From an uncultured SAR92 cluster bacterium (GTDB lineage Bacteria; Pseudomonadota; Gammaproteobacteria; Pseudomonadales; Porticoccaceae), in the NCBI GenBank assembly GCA_902596775.1, contig CACJVE010000005.1, forward strand, positions 1-64,000: DNA of 64,000 nt, read 5' to 3'. This document shows positions 54,665 through 62,710 of the stretch, in pieces. Both the position numbers and the translations under genes were made by a program. The stretch's first letter is position 1, and each line of letters starts with the position of its first letter. The notes under the pieces are model-generated. The model worked only from the letters and a program-made list of their open reading frames with translations. It was not told where the DNA came from and searched no databases.

Positions 54665-55396
54665 ATGAGTGAAGCAAAAGAAAAATATGAGTCCAACGCT
54701 GTCGAGCTCTTCAGAACTTCTGACACAGCGGTTCTGTCAACAATTTCGAAAAGTAGTCAAGACTACCCCTTTGGCAGCTTCACAACATTTGCATCAAATA
54801 TGAATAGAGAACTAATTATTTATGCGAGTGATTTAGCCGAACACACCAAAAATATTTGGAAAGATTCAAGAGCATGTGCGACGATTTTCTCGCTTTCCAC
54901 AGAAGATGATAAACAGGCGAGCTCTAGACTTAGCTTAATCGGCGATTTTTCAAAAATAAAAGAATCTGAACTAGAAACATATGCAGACAGATTTATAAAA
55001 TTTTTGCCAAAAAGTGCTTCTTATGCGCAGATGCATGGATTTAACTTTTATAAGCTGTCAATTATCAAAGCAAGATGGATTGGAGGCTTTGGAGAGATCG
55101 CTTGGCTAGATACATCAAACTGGACCCGAGAGATCCCAAAATGGGGAAAAAATGAAAAGGAAATGATCAACCATATGAATCAAGATCATCAAAATGTTAT
55201 CGCCTCAGCATTAAATCAAAAGTTTGCAATACAAGATGAAAAATCAAAAATACTAGCGATGTGCATTGATGGCTACTACGTCAACTCTAGCAATAGTTTG
55301 TACTTTATCCCCTTTAAAGTACCCTGTTTTTCAGAAAAATCGATAAGGGCAGAGCTAGTCCGACAAGCGCATCAAAACCGTCCATTTGAAATATGA
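54665..55396 (+). CDS. hugZ: Haem utilisation protein HugZ/HutZ-like (PPOX fold with DUF2470)
   Basis: The 243-residue protein has a split-barrel PPOX domain (about 10-150, with DYPFGSFTTFA and ARWIGGFGEIAWL) and a C-terminal DUF2470 domain with NHMNQDHQN. This layout is that of HugZ/HutZ, which bind and degrade haem to release iron. The place directly behind hmuUV supports haem use. Its stop is one base from the stop of the convergent sugar dehydrogenase gene. Confidence 0.88.
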   Translation: MSEAKEKYESNAVELFRTSDTAVLSTISKSSQDYPFGSFTTFASNMNRELIIYASDLAEHTKNIWKDSRACATIFSLSTEDDKQASSRLSLIGDFSKIKESELETYADRFIKFLPKSASYAQMHGFNFYKLSIIKARWIGGFGEIAWLDTSNWTREIPKWGKNEKEMINHMNQDHQNVIASALNQKFAIQDEKSKILAMCIDGYYVNSSNSLYFIPFKVPCFSEKSIRAELVRQAHQNRPFEI

Positions 55397-55397
55397 A

Positions 55398-56528
55398 TCA
55401 CTGATCAGCACTCAAAGAGGAAATACGAATCAGTTTTCCCCTTTTTCTTTTTTCATCAGTCAACAATATCAAACTGCCATCTGGAGCCTCTGACACATGT
55501 CTTATGCGACCAAATTCAGAAATTATAATTTCTTCGTTTGTGGCAGTATCACCTTTAAATTTCAATCGCCTGACATCTCCCGGTTTTAGAGCGGATAATA
55601 TTAAATCTCCGCTCCACTCTTCGAACATTTTCCCTGAGTATAGAATCATAGAAGAGGGAGCTATCGAGGGAACCCAATATTTCACTGGCTGCTCCATATC
55701 GGGATGTTCTGTAAATGGGGATATCACAGCGCCACTGTAATCAACACCATAAGTGATGGCCGGCCATCCATAATTTTTTCCTGATTCGATAATATTTAAC
55801 TCATCTCCTCCCTTCGGACCATGCTCATGAGCAATAACAGTCCCATCATCCATCACTACAAGTCCTTGTTGATTTCTGTGCCCAAATGACCAAATCTCTG
55901 GCTTCAAATCTGGTTTGTCCAAATAAGGGTTATTTTTAGGAATACTGCCGTCATCATTTAGTCGAATAAACTTGCCGAAATGATTATCCAGTGATTGTGC
56001 TTTTTCTCGGTAATTAAATCCATCGCCTGAGGATATTAAAATCGAGCCATCGGCCATAAAAGCTAGACGGCCACCATAATGGGCTCGAGTCTTTCTAACA
56101 GGTTTTGATTCAAAAATTGTCTCCACATTTAAAAGATCATTTCCATCAAGCTCACCTCTGACTACTTTCAAGAAATTTAGTTTTTTACTATCTGGATCAG
56201 ATGCCGACATCGTTAAATAAACTAATTTATTTTCTTTAAAATTCGGATGCAAGACGACGTCTGATAGTCCGCCTTGTCCATAATAAAACGCTTCTGGAAC
56301 ACCAGAGACCGGGTCATCCTGCATTTCACCATTGATAACTCGCCTTAAGGAGCCCGATAACTCAGTAACAAGCCATTCAGATTTGGAAATAAAAGCTATG
56401 CTCCAGGGATTATCAAGATTATCGACAATAACTTCAGACTTATAACCCGCGGAGTAAACTGAGATTGAGGAAAAAAATCCCAGAAGAGGGCACATAAACA
56501 AAAATACTTTTATAAATTTACTTCCCAT
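55398..56528 (-). CDS. PQQ-dependent sugar dehydrogenase (YliI-like, secreted)
   Basis: The 376-residue protein has a signal peptide (MGSKFIKVFLFMCPLLGF...YSAG) and a six-bladed propeller of the soluble aldose-sugar dehydrogenase type: NLDNPWSIAFI, YGQGGLSDVVLHPNF, GHRNQQGLVV, HEHGPKGGDELN and WSGDLILSALKPGDVRRL. Members oxidise aldoses in the periplasm with pyrroloquinoline quinone; no PQQ synthesis gene is here. The ATG at 56528 has GGAGAG about 8-10 bases upstream and is preferred over a TTG at 56546. It overlaps the upstream membrane gene by 11 bases. Confidence 0.9.
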   Translation of the reverse strand: MGSKFIKVFLFMCPLLGFFSSISVYSAGYKSEVIVDNLDNPWSIAFISKSEWLVTELSGSLRRVINGEMQDDPVSGVPEAFYYGQGGLSDVVLHPNFKENKLVYLTMSASDPDSKKLNFLKVVRGELDGNDLLNVETIFESKPVRKTRAHYGGRLAFMADGSILISSGDGFNYREKAQSLDNHFGKFIRLNDDGSIPKNNPYLDKPDLKPEIWSFGHRNQQGLVVMDDGTVIAHEHGPKGGDELNIIESGKNYGWPAITYGVDYSGAVISPFTEHPDMEQPVKYWVPSIAPSSMILYSGKMFEEWSGDLILSALKPGDVRRLKFKGDTATNEEIIISEFGRIRHVSEAPDGSLILLTDEKRKRGKLIRISSLSADQ

Positions 56529-56985
56529 TTTTGGATCTCTCCACAAAAGAACCGAAATACATACCGGCTATTGCCCCAATAATAATTAAAGTTAGCTTGC
56601 CATTAGACGATCGAGCATTGGCTATTAGATCAATATTGTTAACTAAAAGAGGCAAAACGAGTGTGATGATTATAAAGGTAAATGCTCCCGCAAAGGCATA
56701 CATCACTCGAGCCGGAAAGACTGTCCATCTTCTAATAACAGCTGTAAATATAAACGTGATGGCATAAAGCATTGAGATTAAAATTGGTACGGGAAAAGCG
56801 CCGTTAAACAATAAACCCTCAACATCACCAATAAACATTGTTAATGACGCTGATATAGTGATTGGCATCTTTATTGAAGCGAGCCAAATTAAATTTAATA
56901 AGGAACTGTGGAAAGCTATCAAAAACATTGTTAATACGAGAACAATTAAAAAGTGAAATAAACTTTTAAAGATTGTCTTAAACAT
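56518..56985 (-). CDS. Small polytopic membrane protein, function unknown
   Basis: The 155-residue protein has four predicted transmembrane helices (about 7-32, 57-80, 87-108 and 125-145) and a basic tail. I recognise no family. It overlaps the dehalogenase-like gene upstream by 8 bases and the sugar dehydrogenase gene downstream by 11 bases, so all three are probably translated from one message. Confidence 0.6.
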   Translation of the reverse strand: MFKTIFKSLFHFLIVLVLTMFLIAFHSSLLNLIWLASIKMPITISASLTMFIGDVEGLLFNGAFPVPILISMLYAITFIFTAVIRRWTVFPARVMYAFAGAFTFIIITLVLPLLVNNIDLIANARSSNGKLTLIIIGAIAGMYFGSFVERSKNGK

Positions 56986-58063
56986 TTTTTTGGATAAACT
57001 CAGTTAGAACTTCAGATAATTTTTTAGCTTTAGTCCATTGAAGAAAGTGCCCGCCGCCAATATTAATATGGTCTTGACCTTTTGTACCAGGCACTCTTTT
57101 TATAAACTGTTTTTCGAAGCCATTGGTGACTGGGTCATTTCCAGCACCAACACACAAAAATGGCTTTTTGAAATTACTAAAAAACTCCCACGCTGCCAAT
57201 TGAGCACCTAGGGATTCATCTGGAATTAATGGTACTTGACTAGGCATTGCTCTGACAGCCATTTTATAGGTTGGATCTGGATAAGGAGACTCATAAGCGA
57301 GTGACAATTTTGATGAAAATAATGCCGATGTACCAAATCCTAGTTTTATTGCTAAAAAATTTATAAACATCGAAATTGCATTTCTTCGCTCCATCATCGC
57401 TGATGCAATAATTCCCGATGGGACATTAGTAGTATCCCAAGTATATTTTTGCCAGTAAGCAAACATTTTAATACCTAAATGCGGATCATTCCCTGAGAAC
57501 CCATCCATTGACTTCAACTTTTTAATCATCTTAAAAAAAGAAACCTTTTCTTTCGATTTTCTAAAAGATAGGACTTCCTTAACTATATCCTCAGGGACAT
57601 CAGGATTACAGGGTAACCCAGTATTCCCAATAGCAACTCGATCAAATCGATCGGGATTGTCGGCAATCATTCGCAGTCCGATCAATCCACCCCAATCTTG
57701 ACCGAAAAAAGTGAGATGCTTTAAGTCATTTACGACTAGCCATGAATTCATCCAATCCACCTGTCTTTGATAAGTGTAATCCTCTCTCGCCGCGGGCTTA
57801 TCAGACTTTCCATACCCTGGAAGATCAGGAGCAATTATTCTAATACCCGCATCCTTTAAATAAGGGATCATTTTTGAGTAAAGGTAGCTCCATACAGGTT
57901 GGCCATGCATGCACAGTAAGATCGGTCCATCTTTAGGACCTTCGTCAAGGTGATGAATGCGCAAATCTGATCCATCGTATGTCTTTATAGTCGTGTAATT
58001 TGGTTTAAAAGGATAATCTTTGATTTTGGTGAAAAATTTTTCTGGCGTTCTCAAAATTTTCAT
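56978..58063 (-). CDS. Haloalkane dehalogenase-like alpha/beta hydrolase
   Basis: The 361-residue protein resembles type I haloalkane dehalogenases: MHGQPVWSYLY (oxyanion region), APDLPGYGKSDKP, the nucleophile D123 followed by halide-binding W124 in FGQDWGGLIGLR, an acid candidate in GAGNDPV and the catalytic His in GGGHFLQW. It is longer than DhlA/DhaA (about 295-310) because of an extended cap (about 145-275). True dehalogenase activity is plausible but epoxide hydrolases share the fold. It is the first gene of a three-gene overlapping unit. Confidence 0.82.
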   Translation of the reverse strand: MKILRTPEKFFTKIKDYPFKPNYTTIKTYDGSDLRIHHLDEGPKDGPILLCMHGQPVWSYLYSKMIPYLKDAGIRIIAPDLPGYGKSDKPAAREDYTYQRQVDWMNSWLVVNDLKHLTFFGQDWGGLIGLRMIADNPDRFDRVAIGNTGLPCNPDVPEDIVKEVLSFRKSKEKVSFFKMIKKLKSMDGFSGNDPHLGIKMFAYWQKYTWDTTNVPSGIIASAMMERRNAISMFINFLAIKLGFGTSALFSSKLSLAYESPYPDPTYKMAVRAMPSQVPLIPDESLGAQLAAWEFFSNFKKPFLCVGAGNDPVTNGFEKQFIKRVPGTKGQDHINIGGGHFLQWTKAKKLSEVLTEFIQKNV

Positions 58064-58114
58064 TGGCTATTTTCACTACCCACAAGGTTTCTCTTGCCAA
58101 TCATATCATCTCTC

Positions 58115-58143
58115 TTAACTAATAATTAATTAAGCGTTATATT
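58115..58143 (+). promoter_or_regulatory. Candidate promoter of the GH10 xylanase gene
   Basis: TTAACT (58115-58120), a 17-base spacer and TATATT (58138-58143) lie 33 bases before the TTG start. The predicted leader is about 27 bases and contains GGA seven bases before the start. Sequence inference only. Confidence 0.4.
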
Positions 58144-58176
58144 AAACATCTATCAACTTGGCAAATTGGATATCAA

Positions 58177-59286
58177 TTGAAAAGTACAGTAACAATTTTT
58201 CTGCTAATAATTATGTGCATCGGTTGTACGCAAAATGACCTCTCTTCAAATCTTGACAATCCCTCGCTTCATAATAATTCGTCTTTCCCTTTGGGAACAG
58301 CAGTGAGATTTAAGCCATTCCAAAAAGATGCTCAACTGAGAAGATTACAGCAACATCATTTCGATAGTTATACAGCTGGAAGTGATATGAAAATGAATCA
58401 AGTAATGCCCACAGAGGAGCGATTTGATTTTTCAATTGTTGATTCAATCATTGCGTATGCAGAAGAACACAATCAAAGAGTTTTTGGCCATAATTTAGTC
58501 TGGCACAGCTCGACTCCAGAGTGGGTTCGACAAAAAGCAAAGCAAAATCCTAAATGGCTACTCCCTTTTTTAAAAGGGTATATTCAAAGCTATGTTGGTC
58601 GATACAAAGGCAAGGTCCATGGTTGGGATGTCGTAAATGAGGGCCTCAATACAAAAGGAGCAGGGTTTAGAACAGACACTATTTGGTACGAAACTATTGG
58701 ACTTGAATATATTGAAAAGGCATTCGAATATGCGCATGAAGCCGACCCTGATGCAATACTTTTTTATAACGATTTCAACATTGAAAGAGATTTAGAAAAA
58801 TTCAACACCATGATAGAAATGGTGCAAGATTTTCAAAAAAGAGGAGTGCCGATATCTGGCATTGGCTTTCAAATGCACATTAGAATGGATATACCTAACG
58901 ACATAATTGCATACACCCTCAAAACAGCGGCGGAAACAGGATTACATATTCACTTATCTGAGGTTGACATAATCTTCAATACTCACGATGACACAAGGGG
59001 TGGAGGTATTGAACGATATACAGAGATCACTCCTGAAATGCTCGTTGCTCAAGCTAAAAAATACGAAGAACTCGTCAAAATATATATGACGACTGTTCCA
59101 AAAGATCAACAGTATGGTATTACTTTTTGGGGATTTAATGACCGTGATACTTGGATCAGGCGCTTCTTTAAAATGAGGGACTGGCCAACAATTTACGATG
59201 AAAATTTAAAGCCAAAACCCGCTTTCTATGGCTTTCTAGAGGGACTCAAATCTAATCAAATTTCCTCCAAGTCCAATTTGAATTAA
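58177..59286 (+). CDS. GH10 endo-1,4-beta-xylanase (putative lipoprotein)
   Basis: The 369-residue protein has an N-terminal hydrophobic signal ending in CIGC (Cys17, imperfect lipobox) and a single GH10 barrel: FGHNLVWHS at 103-111, the acid/base E155 in WDVVNEGL and the nucleophile E262 in HLSEVDI, plus ITFWGFNDRDTW. GH10 enzymes cleave xylan or related glycans. It starts with TTG and has GGA upstream. Single-domain GH10 lipoproteins are common in Bacteroidetes, so acquisition from them is possible. Its last 35 bases overlap the convergent GT2-GtrA gene. Confidence 0.9.
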   Translation: MKSTVTIFLLIIMCIGCTQNDLSSNLDNPSLHNNSSFPLGTAVRFKPFQKDAQLRRLQQHHFDSYTAGSDMKMNQVMPTEERFDFSIVDSIIAYAEEHNQRVFGHNLVWHSSTPEWVRQKAKQNPKWLLPFLKGYIQSYVGRYKGKVHGWDVVNEGLNTKGAGFRTDTIWYETIGLEYIEKAFEYAHEADPDAILFYNDFNIERDLEKFNTMIEMVQDFQKRGVPISGIGFQMHIRMDIPNDIIAYTLKTAAETGLHIHLSEVDIIFNTHDDTRGGGIERYTEITPEMLVAQAKKYEELVKIYMTTVPKDQQYGITFWGFNDRDTWIRRFFKMRDWPTIYDENLKPKPAFYGFLEGLKSNQISSKSNLN

Positions 59287-60379
59287 TCAAGTAATTTAAT
59301 ATTGCCCCTAACAAAATTCCAACCAAATTAGCCACAAGGTCATTTATCGTAAATATGCTTATCAGCATAATAAATACGCCATAGTTGGTAGCACCAGAGA
59401 GTGCAGCTATTGAGTGGAATTTAAATAATTTGCTAATAAAACTCTCTTGCAAATTCCTACCTTTAAAAGTCCAAAAATTGTTCAATATGAAATTTGATAA
59501 AACTGCGCATTCTATCGATATGATTGGCGATACTATCTGGGATATTCCAAAAAACCGTGTGAGGATATAGTAAATTCCTAAGTTAACGAAAACACCAGAT
59601 ACTCCAACTATTGCATACCTTATGAAGTCTTGATAATTTCGAAAGCCTAATCTTGGAATATTCATTATGAACTCAACTTGATCTTCCCACGATAACTTAG
59701 ATTCTCCTGATATCCGCCTGGTGAAAGTTATTGGTATCTCTTTCGTTTTAGCGCCTTGTGAAGTGAGTTCGCAAACTAAAGAGCTCTGAAATGAATACCC
59801 CCTGGCAGATAACGACTTTATACTATCCCGCTTTAAGAAAGACGCCCTTATACATCTATATCCAGAAGTACAATCTTTAATTTGTGATACTCCGCCAACA
59901 TATCGAACAAGTAGATTTCCAACTTTACTCAATATCTTTCTTCTTAGAGAAAATTCAGGAGTGGAACCTCCCTCCACAAACCTTGATCCAATGATCAAAT
60001 CAAATCCCTGTTCAAAGACACTTAAAAAGTGCGGAATTAATTTCGAATCATGCTGCCCATCAGAATCCATTTGAAAAATAATATCTGCATCTAGTTCAGA
60101 CAATGCATAATCAAACCCTCGTTTATAAGCTTCTCCAAGACCTTTTTTTTCGCCTGTTATCATTTTTAAATTCTGATATTGGCCCATTAGATCTTTTACA
60201 ATTTGTTGAGTTCCATCTGGAGAATTGTCATCAACAATTAGTATAAAAAACGTCGCCTTATTAACGTGCTTTTTTTCCAAAAAAATACTTTCGATAGTGC
60301 TTCTAATGTTATCTGCCTCATTGAATGTAGGCAGAACAAAGCATACTTTTTTAATCGATTCAGAAGGTTTCATATCCAT
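59252..60379 (-). CDS. GT2 polyprenyl-phosphate mannosyltransferase (Dpm1-like) with GtrA domain
   Basis: The 375-residue protein has a Dpm1-type GT2 domain (about 10-235) with LPTFNEADNI, VDDNSPDGT, the metal-binding DSD at 105-107 (QMDSDGQHD) and GYSFQ. A GtrA-type membrane domain with four helices follows (about 250-372). Such proteins load a sugar, often mannose or glucose, onto polyprenyl phosphate and help flip it. It directly follows the PMT gene (overlap of 10 bases, or 4 from the second ATG), so it probably makes the PMT donor. Confidence 0.88.
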   Translation of the reverse strand: MDMKPSESIKKVCFVLPTFNEADNIRSTIESIFLEKKHVNKATFFILIVDDNSPDGTQQIVKDLMGQYQNLKMITGEKKGLGEAYKRGFDYALSELDADIIFQMDSDGQHDSKLIPHFLSVFEQGFDLIIGSRFVEGGSTPEFSLRRKILSKVGNLLVRYVGGVSQIKDCTSGYRCIRASFLKRDSIKSLSARGYSFQSSLVCELTSQGAKTKEIPITFTRRISGESKLSWEDQVEFIMNIPRLGFRNYQDFIRYAIVGVSGVFVNLGIYYILTRFFGISQIVSPIISIECAVLSNFILNNFWTFKGRNLQESFISKLFKFHSIAALSGATNYGVFIMLISIFTINDLVANLVGILLGAILNYLINSNWTWRKFD

Positions 60380-61755
60380 GATTTAAACCACATTAATCCG
60401 TAAAAATAGTCGCTTGTTATGCTCAATCCTAGCTGAAGAGGGATCCAGTAAAAACCTGATAGACAAATCATAATGAGTATCAATAGATAAAGCTGCGAAC
60501 CAAATTGCTTTTTATCTTCAATTAACTCCGTCATTAAAAAAGCAAGAGCCAAAAATGCAAAACCTGAAGATGGCTGATAATGATAAATAAAGGTTGATCT
60601 TGAAACTAAGCTCCATGGAAGAAAATTTCCTAAATATCCAAGGGTGACAAAAAACATAAAAAGATAATTAGAATCAATTAATTTACTGTCTATCAGTTTT
60701 GCAGTCGAAAGCATTAATCTTCCCCCAAGAATAATCACTGCAACAAATGAACACCAATATAAGACTGGATTTGGAAGTAAGTGAACGGAAGTGAAAACGG
60801 TTTTTTCGTCCAGTTCAATCACTGAATTCTCTGCTGATTTAAAATAGTAACCCATAGGTCTTACCACCAACGGCCAGGTAAACCATCTAGATTCATAAGG
60901 ATGTGTTTTTTCGTCTGTGTTTTCTGCATGGAAAGATAATAATTGGGAGTGTTTATTCAAATAATCCATTTCGCCGACCTTCGAAAAGTAGGGCCCCCAA
61001 GCTGCAAAATACACAAGTGTGGTTAAGGCTATAAGTGGGATCAAAGCTTTTCTCTGAGAGTATTCTCCTATCACTTCTTCAGTTGTAAATTTATAACCTC
61101 TTAATCTAGTAAAGCTCAAAAACAACATAAAGCAAACAGCCACTGCCAAAAATCCCAAACCATTCCATTTGACTGCTATTGCTAAACCTAAACACAATGA
61201 GGAGAGCAATAGATGCCATGAGTTGCCAGTAGCTTTAATCATTCGCAGAAAAAATAGCAGACCTAAAAAACCAAAAAATACTAGGTAAATATTTATTAGC
61301 CCAAATCGTGAATCCACAAGCATGGAACCATCGACGCAAAAATAAAATGCTACCAAAAGGGCAAAATTCTTATTCGAATGGATCTGCAAACACACCAAAT
61401 AAGCGATATATGTAAGAGAGGAGCCAACCACCGCTGGAAGCCAACGATAGCTGATTGAACTCAAATTTTCTATTTCAAACCCTGTTGATATAAGCGAATC
61501 AGTCCAAGGTAATACTGAATAAAGATAAATGCTGATTGAAGTTAGATAAACTCCAACTGGGGGATGTACAGAAAAATAATCCTTACCCGATAAAAAATCA
61601 AGCGCAAATACTGGATAATAAACCTCATCAAAGGCTGGGCCGGGTATAACTCCAAGATTAAAAAATCTTAAAAAGATACCTAATGTAACTAAAAGAATTA
61701 ATATGTAATTTCTTTCAGGTAAGCTCTTAATATTAATTAGCCTTTGCTCCTTCAA
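60370..61755 (-). CDS. PMT-family (polyprenyl-phosphate-mannose) glycosyltransferase
   Basis: The 461-residue polytopic GT39-like protein has the DE motif in PAFDEVYYPVFALDF in the first periplasmic loop, AIAVKWNGLGF and the PMT C-terminal elements HPYESRWFTWPLVVRPMGYYF-type and YHYQPSSGFAF. PMTs transfer mannose from a lipid donor to Ser/Thr of exported proteins. The start is TTG 61755 with GGGAG eight bases upstream; a frame extending to 61806 lies wholly inside the MGMT gene. It overlaps MGMT by 23 bases and GT2-GtrA by 10. Confidence 0.87.
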   Translation of the reverse strand: MKEQRLINIKSLPERNYILILLVTLGIFLRFFNLGVIPGPAFDEVYYPVFALDFLSGKDYFSVHPPVGVYLTSISIYLYSVLPWTDSLISTGFEIENLSSISYRWLPAVVGSSLTYIAYLVCLQIHSNKNFALLVAFYFCVDGSMLVDSRFGLINIYLVFFGFLGLLFFLRMIKATGNSWHLLLSSLCLGLAIAVKWNGLGFLAVAVCFMLFLSFTRLRGYKFTTEEVIGEYSQRKALIPLIALTTLVYFAAWGPYFSKVGEMDYLNKHSQLLSFHAENTDEKTHPYESRWFTWPLVVRPMGYYFKSAENSVIELDEKTVFTSVHLLPNPVLYWCSFVAVIILGGRLMLSTAKLIDSKLIDSNYLFMFFVTLGYLGNFLPWSLVSRSTFIYHYQPSSGFAFLALAFLMTELIEDKKQFGSQLYLLILIMICLSGFYWIPLQLGLSITSDYFYGLMWFKSWI

Positions 61756-62026
61756 AAAATTTACTCCCTTCTTTTTGTAACAGTAGCTTTTTTGTTTTAA
61801 TACCACCCACTCCGCTGTAACCGCCTATAGTTCCGTCCGATCTGATCGCCCTGTGGCAGGGAACTTCAATGGGCAAAGGATTTTTCCCACAGGCATTTGC
61901 TACTGCTCTAAAGGCGGATGGATATCCTATTGAAATTGCAATTTGCTTGTAAGACCGAGTTTCACCATACGGAATAGCCTTTAATGCATTCCAAACTTTC
62001 TGCTCGAATTCTGTTGCTTCTTTCAT
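61733..62026 (-). CDS. Minimal methylated-DNA-cysteine methyltransferase (MGMT/Ogt catalytic domain)
   Basis: The 97-residue protein is only the C-terminal DNA-binding and catalytic domain of Ogt/MGMT. It has EFEQKVWNALKAIPYGETRSY, the arginine finger R40 in RAVANACGKNP and the active-site C57 in PCHR. Alkyltransferase-like (ATL) proteins share the size but carry PWHR, so the cysteine implies real alkyl transfer. The N-terminal domain of typical enzymes (about 155-170 residues) is absent. GAGAG lies just upstream of the ATG, supporting the start. It overlaps the PMT gene by 23 bases. Confidence 0.9.
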   Translation of the reverse strand: MKEATEFEQKVWNALKAIPYGETRSYKQIAISIGYPSAFRAVANACGKNPLPIEVPCHRAIRSDGTIGGYSGVGGIKTKKLLLQKEGSKFFEGAKAN

Positions 62027-62085
62027 ATGCCGCTCTCAAACTCGTTAGATTTTCAGTGCATATAAATGCTAAATAATATTAATGT

Positions 62086-62688
62086 TTAATAATTTTCTGG
62101 TCTCTTTGCAGTAAAAGCACTGTAGTAATCCTTGAGAGCTTGAATATCTTTCTCACTATTCCCTGTAGGCACAAAAACCTTACCGAATAGAATCTCTCTC
62201 TTTTTAAAATCTAAAGACATCGGAATAATATCAGCGTTTAAATCCGCAGCTAATCGCAAGAATCCTGTCTTCCACTCTTTCACTTTTGATCGAGTCCCCT
62301 CAGGTGATAGGGCAATTATGGCTCCATCAATGCCTCTTATCTGATCAATTGCATTTTTAATGATCCCCCCTGGTTTTGATCGGTCGACCGGTATACCGCC
62401 CATGTAACTTAAAAATTTTCCTAACCCAAATCTAAAAACTGTATGCTTGCCGATAAACGTAATTCGCGCATCGAGTCCTGCTACTGCGGCAACACCGAAG
62501 ATTCCGTCCCAATTTGAGGTGTGTGGCGCAACTATCGCAACCAAACGTTTATTATTGTATTCCTCACTGATCGAGCCACATACCCTCCAATCAAATACTG
62601 TTAAGATCGCTTTACCTAACCATTGAAGAAGTATAGGTCGATTTGCCCAAAAACATTCAGGAATTTGTTGTTTGCTTACACGCGTCAT
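62086..62688 (-). CDS. Lysophospholipid acyltransferase family protein (PlsC-like)
   Basis: The 200-residue protein has the acyltransferase motifs HTSNWD (H56, D61), FGLGKFLSYMGGIPVDR and SPEGTRSK (129-135), as in PlsC-type 1-acyl-glycerol-3-phosphate acyltransferases. The short soluble form with HTSNWDG is a subfamily often found besides the main PlsC; the acceptor is unknown. It follows the VOC gene by 22 bases. Confidence 0.88.
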   Translation of the reverse strand: MTRVSKQQIPECFWANRPILLQWLGKAILTVFDWRVCGSISEEYNNKRLVAIVAPHTSNWDGIFGVAAVAGLDARITFIGKHTVFRFGLGKFLSYMGGIPVDRSKPGGIIKNAIDQIRGIDGAIIALSPEGTRSKVKEWKTGFLRLAADLNADIIPMSLDFKKREILFGKVFVPTGNSEKDIQALKDYYSAFTAKRPENY

Positions 62689-62710
62689 AATGTCTAAATC
62701 CTGAGGTGGG

